From the NCBI GenBank assembly GCA_002509495.1, contig DAEV01000123.1:16738-28162 (forward strand): a stretch of DNA of 11,425 nucleotides. Direction: 5' to 3'. Below are positions 1-5,630 of this stretch, piece after piece (position 1 is the stretch's first letter; every line of letters begins with the position of its first letter). The position numbers and the translations under genes were made by a program. The DNA is from Methanolinea sp. UBA473. GTDB taxonomy: Archaea > Halobacteriota > Methanomicrobia > Methanomicrobiales > Methanospirillaceae. The notes under the pieces are model-generated. The model was not told the DNA's origin. It did no database searches and worked only from the letters and a program-made list of their open reading frames with translations.

Positions 1-55
1 CCCGAATTGCGATAGGGTCCGGCCCCTGGGGATATTTATGAAGTGGCCCGGGGGT

Positions 56-76
56 GCGAAGGGGCAAAGCCCCTCG
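56..76. repeat. Small inverted repeat downstream of the DUF169 gene
   Basis: A perfect 6-base stem (AGGGGC / GCCCCT) with an AAA loop lies just past the stop codon of the leftward DUF169 gene. It could act as a weak 3' end structure for that transcript. It has no adjacent T-run on the minus strand, so calling it a terminator is not justified. Bases 1-55 hold nothing else I can identify. Confidence 0.3.
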
Positions 77-82
77 GTAATA

Positions 83-799
83 TTACTTCTTCGATCCCGG
101 CGCAGCGGTCACGATCTTCACTGCCTCGACAATCTCCGGGAGCATCTCGGCCGGGAACCCCGCCACCATCTCCTGGTCCTCGATCCCCGAGAACTTCCGG
201 GAGCCGTCGCACCCGAGCGAGAAGTTCGGCCTGCCATAGAGGTAGGTCTGGGCGGTCGCGTCCGAGCAGACCGACTGGATCCCCGAGAACTCCGAGACGA
301 TCCGTCCACCAAGCCGGAAGAGGGCCGCCTGCCCGAGTTTCAGCATGACTCTCGGAGGGGCAACGATGAGGATGACGTGGGGGGAGAAATTGGTCTTTTC
401 AAGCGGTGCATAGAGGGTCGCATACGTGAGCCCGGACTCGACGTGCGGGATCCTGTCGATGGTCCTTTTGCAGGCGGCAGTGCTCTCGAACTTCCCGAGC
501 TTGAAATAGAAATGCCCTGTTTTTAACGTGTCGGTGATGGGCCGGAGGCCGAGCGCCCAGGCTCCCCCCATACACTCGTGGTTCTCCACGGTGGAATAGA
601 AGACCTTCCCCTCCCGCCTGGCCAGGTTCACCATCTGGCAGTGGCGGACAGTCTTGTCCAGCTTCTCCATCCCCTCGGGGATATCTTCCTTTCCCGTCGC
701 CAGCTTGATGGCGACGGGGGAACCGGTAAGACCCAGCGAACTCTTCAACGCTGCCGAAGATCCGGCAAAATCGATCTGCTTCATCATCGTCTCTACCAT
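83..799 (-). CDS. DUF169 family protein (COG2043-like), function unknown
   Basis: A 238-residue soluble protein of the DUF169 family, which is common in methanogens and has no established biochemical role. The start is the ATG at 799 because GGAAGGAG sits 9 bases upstream; the open frame runs 50 codons further to 949, but that extension lacks a ribosome site and looks like leader. Family-like features are RHCQM near residue 54, HECMGGAWALGL from about residue 75, and LGCDGSRKFSGIEDQE from about residue 195. Five cysteines (54, 76, 110, 178, 197) are present, and those at 54, 76 and 197 lie in the motifs that look most family-like. They could bind a metal or Fe-S cluster, but that is inference. 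No signal peptide or membrane segment is visible. It is transcribed in the same direction as nadK but separated from it by 224 bases with an apparent terminator and promoter, so it is probably its own unit. Confidence 0.85.
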   Translation of the reverse strand: MVETMMKQIDFAGSSAALKSSLGLTGSPVAIKLATGKEDIPEGMEKLDKTVRHCQMVNLARREGKVFYSTVENHECMGGAWALGLRPITDTLKTGHFYFKLGKFESTAACKRTIDRIPHVESGLTYATLYAPLEKTNFSPHVILIVAPPRVMLKLGQAALFRLGGRIVSEFSGIQSVCSDATAQTYLYGRPNFSLGCDGSRKFSGIEDQEMVAGFPAEMLPEIVEAVKIVTAAPGSKK

Positions 800-856
800 G
801 TGGGAACACTCCTTCCTCGAAATAGAAATCCTTGGTATCCAATGCTGGGGCTCACC

Positions 857-879
857 AGAGATAAATCTGCCCATATGGG
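857..879 (-). promoter_or_regulatory. Putative promoter and palindromic operator of the DUF169 gene
   Basis: Reading leftward, a perfect 10-base palindrome CCCATATGGG (870-879), preceded by six T residues, lies directly upstream of a TATA-like GATTTATCT (about 859-867). The TATA-like box is about 63 bases from the ATG at 799, predicting a leader of roughly 35-40 bases that contains the ribosome site. A palindrome abutting a box A is a reasonable place for a dimeric regulator to bind, but no regulator is identified here. Confidence 0.35.
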
Positions 880-956
880 AAAAAACTACAGGATTCCCTT
901 TCAAGATACAAGCATATCCACGGGATGGAAAGGCCGGAGGCATTTCCATATCAATC

Positions 957-1010
957 GCGGATGACCGCTGCTCGGTCGAGCCTAAAAAACGAACATCGCA
1001 AAGCGATTTT
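957..1010 (-). terminator. Probable terminator of the phosphatase-nadK operon, with flanking hairpins
   Basis: On the minus strand, 14 bases past the nadK stop, a perfect hairpin ATCGC-TTT-GCGAT (1007-995) is followed five bases later by a run of six T residues (989-984). Archaeal termination depends mainly on T-runs, so this is a credible 3' end. Two more small inverted repeats follow, GCTCG-AC-CGAGC (981-970) and GCGG-TCAT-CCGC (968-957). The whole stretch is therefore unusually rich in short stems for an intergenic region. Confidence 0.55.
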
Positions 1011-1023
1011 CATTCGAAATGGG

Positions 1024-1836
1024 CTACAGGTGCCGGAGCTTGCTGTCCACCTTCTCGAAAAAGTTCTTTTTTGCATCCACGAACAATGCAGGCTCCGAGG
1101 ATTTCCTCACTTCGAGGGATCCTGATATGCCCATCTGCAGGGACCGCTGCCCGTCCATCACGAGGGTGGCAGGTTTGGCGCTCTCGAGCCTTATCTCCAG
1201 GGTCCGGTCGTTGCTGATCAGGTGGGGCCTGGAAGAGAGCATGTAGGGTGCAAGGGGTACAAGGAGGAAACCCTGGATTCTCGGATCCACGATGGGGCCC
1301 CCTGCACTCATGGCATACGCGGTGGAACCCGTAGGGGTGCTGATGAGGAGTCCGTCGGATCGGAACCGATCGGCGGGAACCCTGTCGACCACCACCGTGA
1401 ACCGGAGCATCTTGGCCGGGCGGCTTGTTACGATGAGCGCTTCGTTCAAAGCGTGGCCGAGGACTTCCCCGTCCCTTGTAAGGGAGATCCGCATACGCGG
1501 TTCGATGGCGAAACCCTGCCGGATCGACTTCAGGAACGCCTTCGCATCCCCCGGCTCCACATCGGCGAGGAAGCCCACCTCACCCCAGTTGATCCCGAGG
1601 ATCGGGATCTGCTTCTCCATCCGCTGGACAGAGAGGAGGATGGTCCCGTCGCCTCCCACTACTACCGCCAGGTCAGACTTGTGTTCGGGATGCGGGTCCC
1701 CCTGCACCCCCATGGCAGCAGCCGTCTCCTGTTCAAAGAGGACGGAATGGCCTTCCGCGACAAGGAACTCCCATAGATCCCGCGAATACCGGATGGCAGA
1801 CTCGTCATCGATCCTCGAGACCATCATGAACTGCAT
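1024..1836 (-). CDS. nadK: NAD kinase (ATP-NAD kinase)
   Basis: Phosphorylates NAD(H) to NADP(H), the only known route to NADP, in the cytoplasm. The 270-residue length is normal for the family. Diagnostic features are visible: the nucleotide-binding GGDGT at residues 61-65 after a beta strand, the NE pair at 131-132, the glycine-rich DGLLISTPTGSTAYAMSAGGP at 161-181, and the late MDGQ at 227-230. The ATG at 1836 is chosen because the upstream sequence GGTAGGAG has GGAG 10 bases before it; an in-frame ATG three codons later is less well placed. The TAG inside that ribosome site is the stop codon of the upstream phosphatase gene, so the two are almost certainly cotranscribed and may be translationally coupled. 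A hairpin with a T-run follows the stop. The call is secure. Confidence 0.97.
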   Translation of the reverse strand: MQFMMVSRIDDESAIRYSRDLWEFLVAEGHSVLFEQETAAAMGVQGDPHPEHKSDLAVVVGGDGTILLSVQRMEKQIPILGINWGEVGFLADVEPGDAKAFLKSIRQGFAIEPRMRISLTRDGEVLGHALNEALIVTSRPAKMLRFTVVVDRVPADRFRSDGLLISTPTGSTAYAMSAGGPIVDPRIQGFLLVPLAPYMLSSRPHLISNDRTLEIRLESAKPATLVMDGQRSLQMGISGSLEVRKSSEPALFVDAKKNFFEKVDSKLRHL

Positions 1837-1849
1837 CGCACAAAGTCTC

Positions 1850-2626
1850 CTACCTTAAGTATTCGATCACCTTATGATGCATGATTCCGTTGGTGGCCAC
1901 CATGCACTTCCCGATTGTCACTTCATCCGGGAACTGGATGGGGTTCCCGTTCAGGTCGCTCACCCTCCCGCCCGCCTCGGTGCAGATCAGCATCCCTGCA
2001 GCGGCGTCTGTGACCCGAAGCGTCCCCCGGAGATCAATGAACCCGTCCACCCTCCCGCAGCCGATATACGAAAGTTCGAGCGCCGATGCCCCCAGCTCCC
2101 GCCATCTGCGGATCTTCTGACCCAGGTGCATCACCCTCCTTGGATCGAACTTCCTGCCATAGATGCTCATGGCGCTCTCGTCCAGCTTGGTGATCTTCGA
2201 TGCCTCTATGGGCCTACCGTCAAGGAATGCCCCTCCCCCGAGAGTTGCCGTGAAGGTCTCCCTCCCGGCGAGGTCATGGACGAATGCCTGCACGATCCTC
2301 CCCTCTTCCGCATAGGCAATGGAGAGAGCATAGAACGGGATCCCCACGACGGCATTGTATGTCCCGTCGATAGGATCGAGAAAGATAGTCCCTTTCTCCC
2401 CCGGAAAATCAACCTTCCCTGCCTCCTCCGAGATGAGTGTCCTGCAGAGGGGGTGTTCCCGGAGGAACTCCACGATGCAGTCCTCGGCGACCTGATCGAT
2501 CTTCTTGGTGGGAGTCCCATCGGCCCCCATGCCGATGGTCTTCCCTCCTTCAGGGGTACCAACCATCCCGCGGATGGCATCATGCACAGAGCGAGCCAAA
2601 AGATCGCACGACCTCAGGAAGTCCAT
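1850..2626 (-). CDS. Inositol monophosphatase-family phosphatase (IMPase/FBPase or NADP phosphatase)
   Basis: A Mg-dependent phosphatase of the IMPase superfamily, 258 residues, full length. Metal-site motifs are intact: TKKID ending in D44, SEEAG with E67-E68, LDPIDGT at 83-89 with D84 and D87, and the C-terminal VTDAAAGMLICTEAGG with D207. Archaeal members hydrolyse inositol-1-phosphate and fructose-1,6-bisphosphate, and some hydrolyse NADP. Sequence alone does not fix the substrate. The context points to NADP: the next gene, 13 bases on, is NAD kinase, and in Methanocaldococcus jannaschii MJ0917 an IMPase-like NADP phosphatase is fused to NAD kinase in one chain. The start at 2626 has only a poor ribosome site (GGTCGGATC), but a TATA box about 46 bases upstream supports a short leader. 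There is no signal peptide, so it is cytoplasmic. Confidence 0.93.
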   Translation of the reverse strand: MDFLRSCDLLARSVHDAIRGMVGTPEGGKTIGMGADGTPTKKIDQVAEDCIVEFLREHPLCRTLISEEAGKVDFPGEKGTIFLDPIDGTYNAVVGIPFYALSIAYAEEGRIVQAFVHDLAGRETFTATLGGGAFLDGRPIEASKITKLDESAMSIYGRKFDPRRVMHLGQKIRRWRELGASALELSYIGCGRVDGFIDLRGTLRVTDAAAGMLICTEAGGRVSDLNGNPIQFPDEVTIGKCMVATNGIMHHKVIEYLR

Positions 2627-2718
2627 ATGCCGGATCCGACCGTTTCTCTACGGTGTATTTATCTGTTCATATAAAGATACATTGTTACTGCAATTGTCAG
2701 AATAGAGCGTGAATCTGA
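2627..2718. promoter_or_regulatory. Compact divergent promoter with a single central TATA box
   Basis: The 92 bases between two divergent start codons contain one strong TATA-like element, ATATAAAG on the plus strand (2669-2676), which reads CTTTATAT on the minus strand. Its centre is about 46 bases from both ATGs, at 2626 and 2719. With the usual archaeal spacing of about 25 bases to the start site, either reading gives a leader of about 20 bases. A second weaker minus-strand candidate, GATAAATACA (2654-2663), lies closer to the phosphatase start. Neither gene has a strong ribosome site. Confidence 0.55.
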
Positions 2719-3102
2719 ATGAAGGAGCAGACTGAAATAGGGAAACTGAAAGAAGGCCGGTACATGGTCATCGATGACGAGCCCTGCAAGATCCTGGGCA
2801 TATCCGTATCCAAGCCGGGAAAACACGGTGCAGCAAAAGCCCGGATCGATGCTGTGGGTCTCTTTGACGGGGTCAAGCGTTCCATCGTCCAGCCGGTCTC
2901 GGCTAAGACATTCGTACCGGTGGTGGAGAGGAAGAGCGGCCAGGTGATCACCATCAGCGGGAACACCGTCTCCCTCATGGATATGAAAGAGTTCACCAAT
3001 TTCGAGATCGAAGCCCCTCCCGATAAGATCGGCCAGATCGAGGTAGGAAAAGAGGTCCAGTACATGGAAGCCCTCGGGAAGAGGAAACTGGACCTTTCCT
3101 GA
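2719..3102 (+). CDS. eif5A: Archaeal translation initiation/elongation factor 5A (aIF5A)
   Basis: Encodes the archaeal homologue of eIF5A, a ribosome-binding factor that relieves stalling during elongation, notably at difficult sequences such as polyproline. The 127-residue length is typical of archaea. The N-terminal SH3-like domain carries SVSKPGKHGAAKAR, where K35 in the GKHG loop is the expected site of hypusine (or deoxyhypusine) modification. The C-terminal OB-fold half follows from about residue 68. The ATG at 2719 has only a partial ribosome site (GTGA, 7 bases upstream), consistent with the short leader predicted from the TATA box. It stands alone, diverging from the phosphatase-nadK operon, and ends in a T-run. 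Modification enzymes are not in this window. Confidence 0.97.
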   Translation: MKEQTEIGKLKEGRYMVIDDEPCKILGISVSKPGKHGAAKARIDAVGLFDGVKRSIVQPVSAKTFVPVVERKSGQVITISGNTVSLMDMKEFTNFEIEAPPDKIGQIEVGKEVQYMEALGKRKLDLS

Positions 3103-3122
3103 CCATTCCCCCGACTCTCACG

Positions 3123-3134
3123 CCCCTTTTTTTT
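3123..3134 (+). terminator. T-run terminator of aIF5A
   Basis: Eight consecutive T residues (3127-3134), preceded by CCCC, begin 24 bases after the aIF5A stop codon, between two convergent genes. Oligo-T tracts are the usual archaeal RNA polymerase termination signal. No hairpin precedes it. It reads as an A-run for the facing gene and so would serve only the plus strand. Confidence 0.6.
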
Positions 3135-3150
3135 CCAATCCCGGAACCAG

Positions 3151-3897
3151 TTAGAATTTTCCAAGGTAGCGATCCGGGACCATCACCTTTAACGAATACG
3201 AGCGGATCATGTGGGGTTTGATCACGAAATAATAGGTCCGGGACGTTGTCCCTTCATAGAATTTTTCCACCCAAGGTCGGGGATCGTACTCCTCTCCCTT
3301 CTTCCAGAGTTCCGCCTGAATGCCACCTTCGGGCACGATGGTCCTTACAAGCGAGTTGTCGCTTGCATCGCGGACCTCGATTATAAAGGAGGGGAACACC
3401 TCAGACCCGAGGAAATCTGCCTGACCTGCCTCTTTGTTGGAAGTGGTTCCCGAAAAAGCCGTGTCCCAGGGATTCACGGTATAATGCAGTTCCCAGTAGG
3501 GAAACGGCATGAGGATCGACTGGGTGATCCCACCCCCTTCCGACTGGATGGTGGCGTAGGGGAGAAGATTCTCTTTTTCCTGCGTCACTTCCGGGAGATG
3601 GGTGAACGTGGGCGTCTCCACCACGGATCCGGTGGATACGAACCCGAGAGACTGGGACTGGCCGCTCCAGGTGGGGGAAGGCGTCGTCGCCGCTGTCGGG
3701 GGGGAATTCATCTCCTTTGCCCAGTCGGGGAGCTCGGGTATCGCGGTCGGGACAGGCGTCGGGGTCGGGGTCGGGGTCGCCTGGAACGGCAGACTCAGGT
3801 CAGGCGCCTCTCCCGTGAGGATGGGTTTCACCACCACCGCCATGACCATCACGATCACCAGGGCTGCGATCAGGATGGCGGTGTCCCGTTTCTCCAT
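3151..3897 (-). CDS. Membrane-anchored surface protein with Pro/Thr linker, function unknown
   Basis: A 248-residue protein I cannot assign to a named family. It starts MEKRD, followed by one hydrophobic segment (about residues 6-25), which reads as an uncleaved N-terminal anchor with the body outside the cell. A linker rich in Pro, Thr and Ser runs from about residue 40 to 80, including a TPTPTPTP stretch encoded by tandem GGGGTC hexamers (3758-3778). The C-terminal 120 residues look like a beta-rich globular domain with many aromatic residues (PFPYWELHYT near 131, EEYDPRPWVEKFYEG near 202, RTYYF near 220). The first 46 residues match those of the gene at 4007-5026 at 37 positions, while the bodies are unrelated. 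The TATA box lies about 27 bases before the ATG and no ribosome site is present, so a leaderless mRNA is predicted. There is no archaeal pilin cleavage motif. Confidence 0.8.
   Translation of the reverse strand: MEKRDTAILIAALVIVMVMAVVVKPILTGEAPDLSLPFQATPTPTPTPVPTAIPELPDWAKEMNSPPTAATTPSPTWSGQSQSLGFVSTGSVVETPTFTHLPEVTQEKENLLPYATIQSEGGGITQSILMPFPYWELHYTVNPWDTAFSGTTSNKEAGQADFLGSEVFPSFIIEVRDASDNSLVRTIVPEGGIQAELWKKGEEYDPRPWVEKFYEGTTSRTYYFVIKPHMIRSYSLKVMVPDRYLGKF
3751..3780. repeat. Tandem GGGGTC hexamers in a Thr-Pro linker
   Basis: The GC-rich tract contains three back-to-back copies of a GGGGTC-type hexamer plus degenerate flanking copies. On the coding (minus) strand it encodes alternating Thr-Pro in the linker of the surface protein. 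Units of six bases keep the frame, so gain or loss of copies would change only the linker length. Confidence 0.6.
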
Positions 3898-3940
3898 ACC
3901 AGATTGTTGAACCCCCCGTCATATAAGTAAGTACCTTTTC
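3898..3940 (-). promoter_or_regulatory. Predicted leaderless promoter, copy A of a duplicated promoter
   Basis: Reading leftward toward the ATG at 3897, the sequence contains AAAAGGTACT followed by TTATAT (about 3921-3926), whose centre is about 27 bases from the ATG. That spacing places transcription initiation at or beside the start codon, and no Shine-Dalgarno-like sequence intervenes. The region closely matches the one in front of the gene at 4007-5026, including GGTACT, the TATA box, a G-rich spacer, TTCAACA and the bases next to the ATG. Confidence 0.6.
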
Positions 3941-4006
3941 CGGCCAAAACCAGGAGATCCGGGGCCTGGATGCAGTCCGGGGCGGGAACAGCAGGCACCC
4001 GGAAGG

Positions 4007-5026
4007 TTAACGTGAGACCGGGTTCACCGTGCCCCTGAAATAGGTGTAATCCGGCCTGAAACAGTCCAGGTTCATCATTCCATCTGCATCGGGCCTCATC
4101 GACTCGATTACGATCGTGGATCCCGGCCCGGGAACTGCCCCCGGACCACCCGATTCCAGGATACGAACGGTGCCGGATCCGGGCGGGATCACCAGGCGAA
4201 GGCTGGAGAGAAAGTGATCCGCTTCGGGGACCGAGATCTCCCTTACCAGTCCCTTTGAAACCAGCCGGCCGTTCCGGTAGAGCGAGACATCATCAAAGGA
4301 GAATTCGAGGATTGCTCCGTGGACCACGGATATCTTTCCTTTCCCCCCTTCCTCCACCAAAAGCCGGATCCGGTCACCGGCATCGAGGTTCTGGACCTGC
4401 CCGCCGATCTTCATTTTTGTTCCCGGAGATGAGACGGTCCACTCCAGGAACCCCCCCGGTGCCAGCGATCCTCCCCGGTCTGCTTCCAGCAGGATATCCT
4501 GTCCCCTCGGGGGGGTGACGTTGATAAACCCCTGGACGATCCGGGTGTTCGCCCCGTAGGTGTTTTTCGCGTTGAGCGATACCTGGAAGAGCCCTTCCTC
4601 TGCGAATACGTGCAGCGGGTTCTCCTCCGAGGATCCGGTACCGTCCCCGAAAGACCAGGCCCACTCGGTCGGAATACCTGTGGACGTATCGGAAAATTGA
4701 ACGCGGAGCGGGATCGGTCCGCTTCGGGGGGCGGCTGAGAAGGATGCCTGGGGGATCCCGGGGGTAGAGATGCGAACGGGGATGCTCGTCTGGGGAATTA
4801 TTGTCGGAACGGGGGTAGTGGAAAGGACAGTCCCCTGCACCATAGTCCCCTGCACCATAGTCTCTGCAGCGGTCGAGGGAGTTGCCAGGGGCGTGGGAGT
4901 GGGGACCGCCTGGAAGGGAAGACTCATGTCGGGGGTCGTCCCGGTGAGCATGGGTTTTACCACAACTGCCATGACCATCACGACCACAAGTGCGAGGACC
5001 AGAATGGCCATGTCCCGCTTTTCCAT
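4007..5026 (-). CDS. Membrane-anchored PKD-domain surface protein
   Basis: A 339-residue protein with the same anchor as its downstream neighbour: MEKRD, one transmembrane segment (about 6-25), PDMSLPFQA, then a Pro/Thr-rich linker to about residue 90. A PKD domain follows at about 94-171, with the characteristic EWAWSFGDGTGSSEENPLHVF core (WSFGDG at 124-129) and a closing FINVTPP. PKD domains are immunoglobulin-like folds common in surface and adhesion proteins of methanogens. Residues 175-339 form a further beta-rich region that I do not recognise, with short basic/acidic strands and a Gly-Pro-rich turn near 293-302. The linker holds an exact repeat TMVQG-TMVQG from a 15-base tandem duplication. 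It is presumably anchored in the membrane and exposed outside. A TATA box about 27 bases before the ATG and no ribosome site predict a leaderless transcript. A role in surface structure or adhesion is inference. Confidence 0.85.
   Translation of the reverse strand: MEKRDMAILVLALVVVMVMAVVVKPMLTGTTPDMSLPFQAVPTPTPLATPSTAAETMVQGTMVQGTVLSTTPVPTIIPQTSIPVRISTPGIPQASFSAAPRSGPIPLRVQFSDTSTGIPTEWAWSFGDGTGSSEENPLHVFAEEGLFQVSLNAKNTYGANTRIVQGFINVTPPRGQDILLEADRGGSLAPGGFLEWTVSSPGTKMKIGGQVQNLDAGDRIRLLVEEGGKGKISVVHGAILEFSFDDVSLYRNGRLVSKGLVREISVPEADHFLSSLRLVIPPGSGTVRILESGGPGAVPGPGSTIVIESMRPDADGMMNLDCFRPDYTYFRGTVNPVSR
4830..4859. repeat. 15-base perfect tandem duplication in the PKD protein linker
   Basis: Two exact adjacent copies of GTCCCCTGCACCATA (4830-4844 and 4845-4859), followed by a degraded third start GTCTCTGCA. 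On the coding strand each copy adds five residues (TMVQG). Being a multiple of three, it preserves the frame. Exact identity suggests a recent slippage event. Confidence 0.9.
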
Positions 5027-5066
5027 ACAGAATGTTGACGCCCCGGTCGTATATATAGTACCTTTC
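5027..5066 (-). promoter_or_regulatory. Predicted leaderless promoter, copy B of a duplicated promoter
   Basis: Leftward from about 5066 the sequence contains GGGAAAGGTACT running straight into ATATATA (about 5050-5057), centred about 27 bases before the ATG at 5026. This is the sister of the promoter at 3898-3940, three bases shorter between GGTACT and the TATA box. No ribosome site lies between the TATA box and the ATG, which supports initiation at the start codon. Confidence 0.6.
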
Positions 5067-5112
5067 CCTTTAGCAGGGGGATCTCAGGGCAGCATTCCTG
5101 ATCCCGGAGACC

Positions 5113-5565
5113 TCATCGGGTACAGATGGCCACCGTCTCCCCGTACTGCACCACGTGGTCCCGCATCGCCGCGACGAGGTCACCTTTGGAAGACCCCGGA
5201 GCGAGGGAGAGGTTTGCATCCAGCCCCCAGACCTTGAAGGTGTAGCGATGGGTGCTCCCTGGAGGTGGGCACGGACCCGAGTATCCGATCCTCCCAAGAT
5301 CGTTCCTGCCCTGCACCGCCGGTACCGGCATTGTGACTACCGGTTCTCTCGGAATCCCTGCCGGAATGATCTCAATGGGGGGAATGTTCCAGGCAAGCCA
5401 GGGGGAAAAGGAACAACAACTCGGGACAAACGGGTTCACCGCCATGATCGCAACGGCGCCTGCATCCAGTCCTGACAGCGTGATCCTCGGGGAGAGGTCT
5501 TCCCCCTCGCACGTATGAGTGGGGGGAAACTCCAGGAAATCGAGACGCACGATAAGTTTTCCCAT
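5113..5565 (-). CDS. PEBP / YbhB-YbcL family protein with altered ligand pocket
   Basis: A 150-residue member of the phosphatidylethanolamine-binding protein family (Raf-kinase-inhibitor-like); cellular roles in prokaryotes are poorly known. Recognisable family features are GEDLSPRI near residue 21, WLAWNIP near 56, and GRIGYSGPCPPPGSTHRYTF from about residue 91, followed by a typical helical/strand end (LDANLSLAPGSSK). The usual DPDAP element is here NPFVP, and the usual His-Trp before the NIP strand is Pro-Trp in CCSFSPWLAW, so two expected ligand-pocket positions differ. I chose the ATG at 5565 because AGGTGA lies 5 bases upstream. The alternative GTG at 5574 sits inside that ribosome site. 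No signal peptide is evident. It diverges from rnhA by 65 bases and lies 86 bases upstream of the PKD gene, which has its own promoter. Confidence 0.88.
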   Translation of the reverse strand: MGKLIVRLDFLEFPPTHTCEGEDLSPRITLSGLDAGAVAIMAVNPFVPSCCSFSPWLAWNIPPIEIIPAGIPREPVVTMPVPAVQGRNDLGRIGYSGPCPPPGSTHRYTFKVWGLDANLSLAPGSSKGDLVAAMRDHVVQYGETVAICTR

Positions 5566-5630
5566 GATGCTCACCTAACATGATACTCGCCGGGAGGGAT
5601 GAATCCAGTGGTGGAGTCCCGGAGGAAGAG

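Noticed and set aside
1..82. A tRNA or other RNA gene at the left edge
   Set aside because: The short stem-loop at 59-73 does not extend to a cloverleaf, and no conserved TPsiC-arm sequence is present.
38..526. Plus-strand open frame starting near the left edge
   Set aside because: It is antisense to the DUF169 gene, with composition typical of a shadow frame.
1874..2674. Plus-strand open frame (266 codons) opposite the IMPase-family gene
   Set aside because: It covers the same bases as a phosphatase with all its metal motifs and has none of its own.
3751..3780. GC-rich hexamer tract as a possible CRISPR or regulatory repeat
   Set aside because: The units are contiguous with no spacers and encode a Thr-Pro linker in frame.
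3211..3930. Plus-strand open frame opposite the first surface-protein gene
   Set aside because: The minus strand has a matching promoter, anchor and linker duplicated in the neighbour. The plus frame has Gly/Arg-rich shadow composition.
3820..5026. The surface-protein N-termini as archaeal type IV pilin signals
   Set aside because: The short basic N-terminus and hydrophobic stretch look similar, but the expected charged-residue/Gly cleavage site before the hydrophobic segment is absent, so a plain membrane anchor fits better.
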